From Prado023 sp963753075 (GTDB lineage: Bacteria > Actinomycetota > Actinomycetes > S36-B12 > CAIYMF01): DNA of 64,000 bases. How positions within the stretch are numbered: the first letter of the stretch is position 1; every line of letters begins with the position of its first letter. The stretch lies in the NCBI GenBank assembly GCA_963753075.1, contig CAVWAR010000012.1, positions 62,001-126,000 on the forward strand. Direction: 5' to 3'. The notes below the pieces were generated by a model. That model was not told where the DNA came from. It saw only the letters and a program-made list of their open reading frames with translations, and ran no database searches. Position numbers and translations under genes: made by a program. Shown piece by piece: positions 46,563 through 55,536 of the stretch.

Positions 46563-46796
46563 TACCCAGCCATGTCCTGATCCGCTTCCTGAGCGGGGCA
46601 TCCGGACAACGGGGAACGCTAGCCGCTGGAGCCCAGCCGCCCGCCCTGCACGTGTCGCCGGGTGCGGAGGCCGTTTCGAGCGCAGCGGGTGACGGAGGCC
46701 CATTGGCTCCCCTACGCTGCACAAGTCGATCGACGAGGCATCTGGCCGCGGCGTCAGGGCGCGCATCGCGGAAGCCCAAGAGAGGACTGGCACACC

Positions 46797-49700
46797 ATGG
46801 AGACCGCGCGCAGCGCCCACCCTGATCCCACGACGCGGGCGACGACACCGCATCGGGAACCCGAGCCTGACCCGCTCTGGTACAAGGACGCCGTTGTCTA
46901 TGAGCTGCACGTCAAGGCGTTCTTCGACTCCAACGGCGACGGCATCGGTGACATGGCCGGCCTGACCCAGAAGCTGGACTACCTGGCCGATCTGGGCGTC
47001 AACACCATCTGGCTGCTGCCCTTCAACCCCTCTCCGTTCCGCGACGACGGCTACGACGTCTCGGAGTACCGTGACATCCACCCGGCCTACGGATCACTGC
47101 CGGAGTTCCGCGAGCTCGTCCAGCAGGCGCACGAGCGAGGGTTGCGCGTCATCACCGAGCTGGTCGTCAACCACACGTCCGACCAGCATCCCTGGTTCCA
47201 GGCTGCCCGGAAGGCGCCGAAGGGCTCACCCGAGCGTGACTACTACGTGTGGAGTGACGACCCGGAGCTGTACGCGGGCACACGCATCATCTTCACCGAC
47301 ACGGAGAAGTCGAACTGGACGTGGGACGAGGAGGCCGAGCAGTACTACTGGCACCGGTTCTTCAGCCACCAGCCGGACCTGAACTTCGACAATCCCCGCG
47401 TCCGCGCCGAGGTGCTCGACGTCCTTCGCTTCTGGCTCGACATGGGCGTCGATGGGTTCCGCCTGGACGCCATCCCCTACCTGATCGAGCGCGACGGCAC
47501 GAGCAACGAGAACCTGCGGGAGACCCACGAGGTCATCAAGGAGTTGCGGCGCGGGCTCGATGCGCGCCACTTCAACCGTCTGCTCCTCGCCGAGGCGAAC
47601 ATGTGGCCCGAGGACGTCCGCGAGTACTTCGGCGATGGCGACGAGTGCCACATGGCCTACCACTTCCCGCTCATGCCCCGCATGTACATGGCCATCGCCC
47701 AGGAGGACCGCCACCCGATCGTGGAGATCCTCCAGCAGACCCCGGACATCCCGGAGTCCAGCCAGTGGGCGATCTTCCTGCGCAACCACGACGAGCTCAC
47801 GCTGGAGATGGTCACCAGCAAGGAGCGCGACTACATGTGGTCGACATACGCCGAGGACAAGCGGGCGCGGATCAACCTGGGCATCCGGCGGCGGCTCGCG
47901 CCTCTGATGGAGAACGACATCGAGCGGATCAAGCTGATGAACAGCCTGCTCCTGTCGATGCCCGGCTCGCCGTTCATCTACTACGGCGACGAGATCGGGA
48001 TGGGTGACAACTTCTACCTGGGCGACCGCGACGGCGTGCGCACGCCGATGCAGTGGACCCCGGACCGCAACGGTGGATTCTCCCGGGCAGATCCACAGGG
48101 TCTGTACCTGCCGCCGATCATGGACCCCATCTACGGCTACGAGGCGATCAACGTCGAGGCCCAGCTCCGCGAACCGGCCTCCCTGCTGAACTGGACGCGG
48201 CGCATGCTGGCTGTGCGCAAGACCTCCCATGTCTTCGGCCGGGGCACGTTCTCCCTGCTGCATCCGGGCAATCGCACGGTGCTGGCCTATGTCCGCACGT
48301 ACGAGGACGAGGTCGTGCTCTGTGTTGCGAATGTGAGCAGGTCGGCGCAGCCGGTCGAGTTGGATCTGGCCGAATTCGAGGACCGGGTCCCGGTGGAGAT
48401 GCTCGGCCGCAACGCATTCCCCCCGATCACGAGCCTGCCCTACATCCTCACCCTCCCTGCCCACGGGTTCTTCTGGTTCAAGCTGGCGAAGGACGTGGCT
48501 GCGCCGAACTGGCACGAGGAACGTCCCATGGTGGAGTCCCTGCCGGTCCTGGTGCTGTTCGATGGCTGGTCGAGCCTCTTCCCCACGCGGGTCGCCACGT
48601 GGCGGGCAGGTATGGCTGACAAGCTCCGCGGCAAGCTCGAGTCCGACCTGCTGCCGGCGTTCGTTGCCAAGAAGCGCTGGTACGCCCCCAAGGCGGACGT
48701 GATCGAGCGGGTCGCCGTCACCGAGCATGCACTGCTCGACGACGACCGGCGCAGCTGGCTGCTGGCCCTGGCTGACGTGCCTGCGGCGACGGGCACGGAT
48801 CGCTACTTCCTCCCGCTGGCCCTGGGCTGGGAGGACACCGAGGAGGAGCGCGTCAAGCAGCTCGCCGGAGGTGCGTTCGCACGCATTCGGCAGCAGGCGT
48901 ACGTCGGGCTGCTCGGCGACGCGATGTATGACGAGGCCTACTACCGCGCCGTGGTCCGGGCCATCGGTGACCACCGGACGTTGCCGGCTGGTGACGGTCA
49001 GGTCCGTTTCGTCCCCGGTGCAGACTTCGCCGAACTGGCCGCCGAACTGCCCGACGAGCTGACCCTCGTCCGCCTCCCGGGGCTGGGGAGCAACAGCGCA
49101 ACGATCCTCGGCGACACGTTGTTCCTCAAGACGTTCCGCCGTCTCCGCGAGGGTGTCAACCCCGAGCTCGAACTGGGACGGTTCCTCACCGACGTCGCAC
49201 ACTTCGCGAACTGCGTCCCGGTCGCGGGCCACGTGGAGTACGTCGACGCCGACGGCGAGGTCACCGCACTGGCTCTCCTGCAGCGCTACGTGCCCAACCA
49301 GGGTGATGCCTGGACCGTCGCGATTCACGAGCTCACGCGCGAGCTCGAGGAGTCCATCACCGCCCCCGCGGCTGCGAGCGCCCCGGCTGCGCCGACGCCG
49401 TTCACCGCCGAGGGCGCGCCGATCGATGCCACCACGACCACCATGGCGATCCCGGTGATCACCGGCGCGGAGCCGATCGAAGCGGTCGATGGTGCGCGAA
49501 CACGCGCGCGCACGCTGGGCCGGCGGACCGCGCAGTTGCACGCCGCGCTGTCGCTGCGCACAGGTGACCCGGCCTTCGATCCCGAACCGGTGACCGGGTC
49601 CGACATCTCCGCGTGGGCCCTGCGGGTTCGCCAGGACGTCGTCTCAACGGTCGAGCTGCTGGAGCGTCACCGAGACGCGCTGCCAGTGAACCTGGAGCAG

Positions 49701-50249
49701 CTGGTCGCGGACGTGGTGCTCGCCGCGCCCGGCCTCGTCCGCAGGACCGAGCTGTGGGCCAGCCACCCGGCCTCAGGTGTGAAGACGCGCTACCACGGCA
49801 GCTACAACCTGGAGCAGGTGCTGCTCGTCGAGAACGACTTCGTCATCATGGACCTCGAGGGCGAGCAGGGCGTTCCGATCGCCCAGGCGCGCAAGAAGCA
49901 CTCGGCTCTCCGCGATGTCGCGAGCATGCTGCGCAGCTTCGACTACGCCCGACGTGTCGCCCTTGCCGAAGCCACCCAGCATGAGGGCGACCTGGAGCGC
50001 ATGGCCCCGGCCTCAGCGTCGTGGCTCGAGGCTGCGCGCGAGGAGTTCCTGACGGCCTACCGGGACGAGGCCGTTGTCGGCGGGCTCTATGCCGACGAGG
50101 AGTCGTTCGACGCAGAGGAGCCCTTGGTCACCATGTTCGAGCTGGAGAAGGCCCTCTACGAGCTGAGGTTCGAGCTGGAGAACCGGCCGGAATGGGTCGG
50201 CATCCCGCTGAGCGGGCTGGCGTCGCTGGCGCAGTGGGACAGGGCGTGA
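46797..50249 (+). CDS. treS: Trehalose synthase/maltokinase fusion
   Basis: A 1150-residue fusion. Residues about 25-585 form a GH13 trehalose synthase that interconverts maltose and trehalose, with nucleophile Asp224 (FRLDAIPY), acid/base Glu266 (LLAEANMW) and Asp332 (LRNHDELT). Residues about 630-1145 form a maltokinase domain that would make maltose-1-phosphate for GlgE glucan synthesis. In the kinase the usual HGDxHLGQ catalytic loop reads HGSYNLEQ (residues 1000-1007), while the metal-binding DxEGE is kept at Asp1019. An Ala/Thr/Pro-rich insertion occurs around residues 855-900. Start ATG 46797. Confidence 0.93.
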   Translation: METARSAHPDPTTRATTPHREPEPDPLWYKDAVVYELHVKAFFDSNGDGIGDMAGLTQKLDYLADLGVNTIWLLPFNPSPFRDDGYDVSEYRDIHPAYGSLPEFRELVQQAHERGLRVITELVVNHTSDQHPWFQAARKAPKGSPERDYYVWSDDPELYAGTRIIFTDTEKSNWTWDEEAEQYYWHRFFSHQPDLNFDNPRVRAEVLDVLRFWLDMGVDGFRLDAIPYLIERDGTSNENLRETHEVIKELRRGLDARHFNRLLLAEANMWPEDVREYFGDGDECHMAYHFPLMPRMYMAIAQEDRHPIVEILQQTPDIPESSQWAIFLRNHDELTLEMVTSKERDYMWSTYAEDKRARINLGIRRRLAPLMENDIERIKLMNSLLLSMPGSPFIYYGDEIGMGDNFYLGDRDGVRTPMQWTPDRNGGFSRADPQGLYLPPIMDPIYGYEAINVEAQLREPASLLNWTRRMLAVRKTSHVFGRGTFSLLHPGNRTVLAYVRTYEDEVVLCVANVSRSAQPVELDLAEFEDRVPVEMLGRNAFPPITSLPYILTLPAHGFFWFKLAKDVAAPNWHEERPMVESLPVLVLFDGWSSLFPTRVATWRAGMADKLRGKLESDLLPAFVAKKRWYAPKADVIERVAVTEHALLDDDRRSWLLALADVPAATGTDRYFLPLALGWEDTEEERVKQLAGGAFARIRQQAYVGLLGDAMYDEAYYRAVVRAIGDHRTLPAGDGQVRFVPGADFAELAAELPDELTLVRLPGLGSNSATILGDTLFLKTFRRLREGVNPELELGRFLTDVAHFANCVPVAGHVEYVDADGEVTALALLQRYVPNQGDAWTVAIHELTRELEESITAPAAASAPAAPTPFTAEGAPIDATTTTMAIPVITGAEPIEAVDGARTRARTLGRRTAQLHAALSLRTGDPAFDPEPVTGSDISAWALRVRQDVVSTVELLERHRDALPVNLEQLVADVVLAAPGLVRRTELWASHPASGVKTRYHGSYNLEQVLLVENDFVIMDLEGEQGVPIAQARKKHSALRDVASMLRSFDYARRVALAEATQHEGDLERMAPASASWLEAAREEFLTAYRDEAVVGGLYADEESFDAEEPLVTMFELEKALYELRFELENRPEWVGIPLSGLASLAQWDRA

Positions 50250-50361
50250 GCGTCCTCACCGCCTCACGCGGGTCGACACCCGATGACGGATGCTCTTCGT
50301 CACCCGCGCGGCTCCGCCGCTGTCGTGGTCCTGCGTCGCCTGTCCCGGACGGAGGTGCTGC

Positions 50362-52851
50362 GTGAGCTCACCCGCTCCTACTCCGCACGCGCCGAGTGAG
50401 CACGTCGATGTCGTCGTGGTGGGCTCCGGCTTCGGGGGCTCCGTCGCCGCCCATCGGCTGGCCGAGGGTGGACGATCCACGGTTGTGCTCGAGCGCGGCG
50501 AGGCGTATCCGCCAGGAAGCTTCGCCCGGACGCCCCATGAGATGAGTCAGAACTTCTGGGAGCCCAAGGACGGGCTCTACGGCTTGTTCGACGTGCGCTC
50601 GTTCCGCAAGCTTGAGGCGATCGTGTCGGCGGGCCTGGGCGGCGGCTCGCTCATCTACGCCAACGTCCTGCTGCGCAAGGATGAGCGATGGTTCGTCCAC
50701 GACGACCCCCTGCCTGGTGGCGGGTACGAGAACTGGCCCGTGGGGCGCGCGGACCTGGATCCCCATTACGACGCGGTCGAGCGGATGCTCGTGCCGCGGC
50801 CATCGCCCTACCCCAACATCGCCAAGACTGTCGCGCTGCGCGACGCCGCCGGCGCCCTCGGGTACGAGGTGTTCGCCCCGCCGCTGGCCATCGGATTCGG
50901 CGCCGACCCGGACGGCGTGGCCTCGCCGAAGCAGGTCCTGCCCACCCCCGAGTACGGCAACCTGCACGGGGTCCCACGGCTGAGCTGCCGGTTGTGCGGC
51001 GAGTGCGACATCGGCTGCAACGAGGGGTCCAAGAACACCCTCGACCACACCTATCTGTCAGCGGCCAAGCACCACGGTGCGGACATCCGGACCCTTGCCG
51101 AGGTCACGGCCATCCGCCCCATGGACGGTGGCGGCTATCAGGTCGACTACCGCCAGTGGACGAGCGGGGCCGAGGACGGCGGCCGGCGTCGACATGCCCG
51201 GCGCAGCATCCTGTGCGACCAGCTGGTGCTGGGCGCAGGCACCTTCGGCACCACGAGCCTGCTGCTGCACAACCGAGTCACCCTGCCTGCTCTCGGGCCG
51301 GCGCTGGGGACCCGCTTCAGCGGGAACGGGGACCTGCTCACCTTCCTCATGGGAGCCCAGGCGGACACGGCCAGCGGGCGGGCCCGCCTCATCGACGGCA
51401 GCTACGGCCCGGTGATCACCAGCGCCATCCGGGTTCCGGACTCCCACGACGGCACCGGCAGTTCCGGGCGGGGCTACTACATCGAGGAGGCTGGGTTCCC
51501 CGAGTTCACCGATTGGCTCATCGAGACGGCTCAGGTCGACGCCTCGATCCGTCGCGGTGCCAGGCTGGCCCAGCAACTGATCCGCAACAGGCTCCGCCGC
51601 CGCAACGAGTCCACGCTGTCCGCAGAGGTGGCCAGGCTGATGGGCCAGGGGCGGGTCGGCAGCAGCTCGCTACCGCTTCTCGGGATGGGCCGCGACGTCC
51701 CTGACGGTGTCATGTCGTTGCGCGACGGCGAGCTGGACGTGGACTGGAGCTCCGAGACCAGCATCGAGTTCTTCGGGTCCATGCGCGAGACGATGCGGGA
51801 GCTGGCGGGCGCCCTGAACGCGCGCTTCGTCGACAATCCGCTGTGGTGGACGAAGCGAGTCGTGACGGTGCACCCGCTGGGGGGTGCGCCTATGGGCAGG
51901 CACGCCGGCGAGGGTGTCGTGGACGCGTGGGGCGAGGCGTTCGGGCATCCCGGCCTGTTCGTCCTCGACGGCGCCGCCATGCCCGGGCCGGTGGGCCCGA
52001 ACCCGGCTCTGACGATTGCGGCGCTGGCAGACCGGGCCGCGGAGCACATCCTCGAGGCGCCACGCCGGCAGCGCGTGCGGCACCCGGCCGCACCGTCCGA
52101 GCCGTCGACCGCGCGGTTGGCTGCGGAGGCCTCGCCGCCGCTCGGCGTTGGCGCGTTGGCCGACGACGACGTCTTGTCGGCCCCCGCGGCCGCGGTGTCC
52201 ACGCAGTCCTTGGGTTACGGCAGACGCGTGGCGTTCACGGAACAGATGAAGGGCTGGGTGACCCTGGGGGAGACCGATCCCGTCGCCGGGTGGAAGGCCG
52301 CGCGCAGGCGTGGTCACCGGCTGATGTTCGAGCTGACCATAACCGCCACGGACATCGACGAGTTCGTGGCGGACGGGGACCACCCGGGCACGGCGGTCGG
52401 GTTCGTGCGCAGTGACCTGCTCGGCGGCGAGCTTCCGGTGGAGACCGGCTGGTTCAACCTGTTCGTGGCGCCTCCAGGGAGCTCGGGGGCCGGGACTCGC
52501 GAGATGCGCTACCGCCTGTGGGTGCGCGACGGGTCCGGGGCGCCGGTGACTCTGTCCGGGTTCAAGACCGTCCGCAACGACCGTGGCCTGGACATCTGGT
52601 CCGACACCTCGACGCTGCGCACCACCCTGCTGCGCGGGCACGTCCCGCCGGGCGGCACCGCGCCGGTCATCGGGGCGGGTGTGCTGCGCATCCAGCCCCT
52701 GGACTTCGCCAAGCAGCTGACCACCTTCAGGTCCAGCGGCGACGATCCGCTGCGCTCGCTGGGGCAGTTCGGCGCCTTCTTCGGCGGTTCCCTGTGGCGC
52801 ATCTACGGCCCTGAGGCTCGTCGGGCGCACGCGGAGGCCACGCATGACTGA
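50362..52851 (+). CDS. GMC oxidoreductase (cholesterol-oxidase-like) with C-terminal extra domain
   Basis: An 829-residue flavoprotein. The FAD loop is VVVVGSGFGGSVAAHRLAEGG and the GMC segment AGLGGGSLIYANVLL. A CRLCGECDIGCNEGSKNTLD cysteine cluster matches ChoD-type enzymes, and the C-terminal GMC motif is VHPLGGAPMGRHAGEGVVD with GPNPALTIAALADRAAEHI. After residue about 615 comes a separate domain of about 210 residues (EQMKGWVTLGETDPVAGWKAARRRGHRLMF to SLWRIYG). In some bacteria this domain links GMC and hydrolase halves in one protein. GTG 50362 has GGAGG upstream. It probably oxidises a sterol-like alcohol. Confidence 0.9.
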   Translation: MSSPAPTPHAPSEHVDVVVVGSGFGGSVAAHRLAEGGRSTVVLERGEAYPPGSFARTPHEMSQNFWEPKDGLYGLFDVRSFRKLEAIVSAGLGGGSLIYANVLLRKDERWFVHDDPLPGGGYENWPVGRADLDPHYDAVERMLVPRPSPYPNIAKTVALRDAAGALGYEVFAPPLAIGFGADPDGVASPKQVLPTPEYGNLHGVPRLSCRLCGECDIGCNEGSKNTLDHTYLSAAKHHGADIRTLAEVTAIRPMDGGGYQVDYRQWTSGAEDGGRRRHARRSILCDQLVLGAGTFGTTSLLLHNRVTLPALGPALGTRFSGNGDLLTFLMGAQADTASGRARLIDGSYGPVITSAIRVPDSHDGTGSSGRGYYIEEAGFPEFTDWLIETAQVDASIRRGARLAQQLIRNRLRRRNESTLSAEVARLMGQGRVGSSSLPLLGMGRDVPDGVMSLRDGELDVDWSSETSIEFFGSMRETMRELAGALNARFVDNPLWWTKRVVTVHPLGGAPMGRHAGEGVVDAWGEAFGHPGLFVLDGAAMPGPVGPNPALTIAALADRAAEHILEAPRRQRVRHPAAPSEPSTARLAAEASPPLGVGALADDDVLSAPAAAVSTQSLGYGRRVAFTEQMKGWVTLGETDPVAGWKAARRRGHRLMFELTITATDIDEFVADGDHPGTAVGFVRSDLLGGELPVETGWFNLFVAPPGSSGAGTREMRYRLWVRDGSGAPVTLSGFKTVRNDRGLDIWSDTSTLRTTLLRGHVPPGGTAPVIGAGVLRIQPLDFAKQLTTFRSSGDDPLRSLGQFGAFFGGSLWRIYGPEARRAHAEATHD

Positions 52852-52981
52852 GGTCGCAGACCCATCCACCAAGGAGGACGACGTGGGGAACCTCGACGCA
52901 CACGGGCCGTCGGACGGGCGCGCCACGACTTCCCGGCAGGGGACGTCCGAGCACGACGCGATCCATCGGCCGCTCACGTGA
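52844..52981 (+). CDS. 45-residue bridging ORF between GMC and hydrolase genes
   Basis: An ATG inside the end of the GMC gene (8-bp overlap) opens 45 codons, and its stop overlaps the hydrolase GTG start as GTGA. The peptide is hydrophilic (begins MTEVADPSTKEDDVG, ends DAIHRPLT) with no recognised family. Because overlaps occur at both ends, it may be a real coupling peptide, or a relic of the linker from an ancestral GMC-hydrolase fusion in another frame. Confidence 0.45.
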   Translation: MTEVADPSTKEDDVGNLDAHGPSDGRATTSRQGTSEHDAIHRPLT

Positions 52982-54132
52982 GGCGCCGGCGCGAGATCCC
53001 CCAGTTCACCCTGGCTGGTGTCCCGGATGCCGAGGTCACCACCCACTGGTTCCATACCGAGGACGGGCTGGGCCTGTCCTTCCTGCGCTTCCAGCGCGAG
53101 CGGGGTGGGGAAGCCGTGATGCTCGTCCACGGGCTCACGACGTCGACCGACATGTTCATCATGCCCGAGCACGAGAACATCGTGAGCCACCTGCTCGACC
53201 TCGGCTACGACGTGTGGTGCCTGGACTACCGTATGAGCAACCGGCACTCCTACAACCTGTTCAAGCATCGCTGGACACTCGACGATGTCGCGCTCTACGA
53301 CCTCCCGCCGGCGATCGCCACCATCCGCGAGCACGTGGGTGCCGATCATCCGCTGCACGTCATCGCCCACTGCCTGGGGGCCAGCGTCTTCGCGATGAGC
53401 CTGTTCGCCCGGCTGGTGGAGGTGGACAGCGCGATCCTCAACAGCGTGGCCCTGACGCCCCGCGTGCCCGGGTGGTCGAAGGTGAAGCTCGCGGTGGCTC
53501 CCGGCATGGTCGACGGCCTGCTCGGCGTGCCCTACCTCAATCCGCGCTGGAGCGAGGACCCCGGCCTCACCCGAGGAGAGGTCCTGTCCCGGGCGGTGTC
53601 GTTCTTCCACCGTGAGTGCGACGTGCCGGCCTGCCACATGCTGTCGATGATGTGGGGCACCGGGTGGCCCGCCCTGTACCGCCACGAGAACATGGCGGAC
53701 GTGACCCACGACCGATCCGGGGACCTGTTCGGCGCCACCTCGATGAACTACTACCGGCACGTCAACCGGATGATCAGGGCGGGAGGGGCCGTGAAGTACC
53801 ACGTCGGGGACCCGGACTACGACCGGTTGCCCGACGACTACTTCCAGCATGCGACGGAGGTCCAGACCCCGATCCTGTTCGTGACAGGTGAGGACAACAA
53901 GGTCTTCACCGACTCGAACGTCGTCTGCTTCGAGCGCCTCGACCGGCTGGTGCCCGGCAGGCACCAGCTGCACACCTACCCCGGCTATGGGCACCAGGAC
54001 CCGTTCATGGGCAAGGACGTGGCCCGCGACATCTTCCCGCGAATGGATCAGTTCCTGGCCGAGCAGCGTAGGGCCCGGGTGGCATCGGGGCCGGAGGCCG
54101 GATCGAGCTCGTCGCTGGCGGCAGGAATCTGA
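52978..54132 (+). CDS. Alpha/beta hydrolase of the GMC-linked type (Cys nucleophile)
   Basis: A 384-residue hydrolase that in other bacteria is fused to cholesterol-oxidase-like GMC enzymes. Motifs: VMLVHGLTTSTDMFIMPEHENIVSHLLDLGYDVWCLDYRMSNRH, the elbow IAHCLGASVF with Cys132 in place of serine, NSVALTPRVPGWSKVKLA, GEDNKVFTDSN with the likely acid Asp306, and YGHQDPFMGK with His339. The Cys nucleophile is a family feature recalling dienelactone hydrolase. GTG start has no ribosome binding site and overlaps the previous stop, so translation is probably coupled. Presumed esterase or lactonase acting on the GMC product. Confidence 0.85.
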   Translation: MRRRREIPQFTLAGVPDAEVTTHWFHTEDGLGLSFLRFQRERGGEAVMLVHGLTTSTDMFIMPEHENIVSHLLDLGYDVWCLDYRMSNRHSYNLFKHRWTLDDVALYDLPPAIATIREHVGADHPLHVIAHCLGASVFAMSLFARLVEVDSAILNSVALTPRVPGWSKVKLAVAPGMVDGLLGVPYLNPRWSEDPGLTRGEVLSRAVSFFHRECDVPACHMLSMMWGTGWPALYRHENMADVTHDRSGDLFGATSMNYYRHVNRMIRAGGAVKYHVGDPDYDRLPDDYFQHATEVQTPILFVTGEDNKVFTDSNVVCFERLDRLVPGRHQLHTYPGYGHQDPFMGKDVARDIFPRMDQFLAEQRRARVASGPEAGSSSSLAAGI

Positions 54133-54213
54133 GGTGCGCGCGGACGCAGCCGGCCCTTGGCGGCCTCCTTCGCGCGGCCCGCGATAGCGATGGCACCATA
54201 GGAGGACTGGTCG

Positions 54214-54393
54214 ATGAGTGGTCAGGTGCTGCTGCGCAGTGCGCGCTGGCGCGGCGGGCTGTCATATGGCGAATTGGCCCTCGCAGACGGGGATCATCAG
54301 CCGATGATCGCGGCGATCGATCCGGGTCGTCGCGGCATCCGGGTTGGGCACCCGGAACGTCTTGTGGCCGTGCCGGATGCCGACTGGCCCTGA
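54214..54393 (+). CDS. Small hypothetical protein, 59 residues
   Basis: ATG with AGGAGG 8 bases upstream opens 59 codons with high third-position GC. The peptide begins MSGQVLLRSARWRGGLSYGE and ends RLVAVPDADWP; it is hydrophilic, with paired Arg/Gly patches (AAIDPGRRGIRVGHPERL). No family recognised. It lies 81 bp after the hydrolase gene on the same strand and could belong to the same transcript. Confidence 0.55.
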   Translation: MSGQVLLRSARWRGGLSYGELALADGDHQPMIAAIDPGRRGIRVGHPERLVAVPDADWP

Positions 54394-54495
54394 TCCCTAC
54401 GACGGTGGCACCGGTGGTCCAGGCTTCCGGAGTGCTCGCGTTTGAGCCGATACGAGTTGGCCGCGCCGACCGGATCAACGTCGACGAGCCCGGAG

Positions 54496-54515
54496 TGGTG
54501 GCCAAATGGCCACCA
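54496..54515. promoter_or_regulatory. 20-bp palindrome
   Basis: TGGTGGCCA and TGGCCACCA form perfect 9-bp arms around AA. It sits in a 240-bp gap with no convincing gene, between the 59-residue gene and the end of the hydrolase pseudogene. It may be a regulator site or a short terminator hairpin; nothing distinguishes these. Confidence 0.35.
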
Positions 54516-54637
54516 GTGGAGGCCGCACCACCCATGGGCCGAGGCTGGCCGGACCCTGGTGCGGAGCTCATCGGTCCGTATCGGGTCCTCAGCCAGCCAG
54601 CCGGCGCCCGGAGGTGGGGCCGCCCTCGTTCGACTCG

Positions 54638-55536
54638 CTAGGCCAGGCGGCGGTCGAGGAATGTCAGACTGCGCTGCATCGCTCGGTCGAATGCCGGGAC
54701 GAACGTGTGCCCCTCACCCTCGTACCACTTCAGCACGGCGGTCGCGCCCGCTCGCTTCATCTCGCGAGCCGTGTGGCTGGCCCAACGTGGCGGGCACGTT
54801 GTGTCGGCGGTGCCGTGCAGGATGAGTACGGGTTCTGTGATGCGGTCGAGTGCGCGTCCGGCGAGATCGACGCCCAGGAGTCGGGGTTGTCGTCGGGCGT
54901 GCCCCAGCGCCGCACGACGTAGTCCAAGGACGCCGAGGGCCGGGCGAACTGGCCGTAGTTGTCGGCCTCATCGGAGGAGACGGCCGCGAACACCACTGCC
55001 GCGTCGACCAGCCCTGGTGCCATCTCGAGGGCCTTGTAGACCACGCCTCCACCCATCGAGCGGCCCATCAGCGCGATCCGGTCGTCGTCGACAGGTACCG
55101 CATCGGTCGCGCGCGGGGCGTTGGCGGCGTTCAGGACGTCGACCGGGTATCCCAACCGGAAGGTGCGCTGCAGCGCGGGGTCGTCGTCGGAGGCCGCGTG
55201 GTTGCGGTAGCCGACGTGCAGGGCGATGTACCCGGCCTCGGCCAGGGATCGGCGCTCCCGCGGCATGCCCTGCCCGCGCACGTAGACGGCCGGATCGATG
55301 TAGCCGTGGGCCAGCACCACAGCAGGGAACGGTCCGCGGCCGGTGGGGACGTTGATCACACCGGAGATCCGGAGGCCCTGGCTCCGGTAGGAGACGTTGT
55401 GCGACCGGTACTCGCTGGTCTGCTCGCGCAGCTTCCCAAGTCGCAGCCCGCCACCGGAGAGCTCACGGTCGAACCAGCGCTCGAGCCGGACGGGCCCCCG
55501 GGTCGGTGGCGCCCCGGCGCCGGGGCGGGAGACCAC
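54638..55536 (-). pseudogene. Secreted-type alpha/beta hydrolase, frameshifted and 5'-truncated
   Basis: The 5' portion encodes a hydrolase of the prolyl-oligopeptidase/dienelactone type: FPAVVLAHGYIDPAVYVRGQGMPRE, YRNHAASDDDP and the nucleophile elbow MGRSMGGGVVYKALE. After NPDSWASISP the frame is lost. The next frame continues with DRITEPVLILHGTADTTCPP and WYEGEGHTFVPAFDRAM, holding the acid and histidine, to a stop at 54638. One lost base near 54865-54890 explains this. The expected N-terminal signal/lipobox is also missing: homology stops near a GC palindrome at 55510-55527, where an ABC permease remnant begins on the other strand. Confidence 0.8.

Noticed and set aside
50990..51035. CRLCGECDIGC in the GMC protein as a ferredoxin-like iron-sulfur centre
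   Set aside because: This Cys cluster is a regular feature of ChoD-type GMC oxidoreductases; no evidence that it binds a cluster here.
54405..54641. 78-codon plus-strand open frame after the 59-residue gene
   Set aside because: No ribosome binding site or family match. It spans the 54496 palindrome and overlaps the tail of the hydrolase pseudogene.
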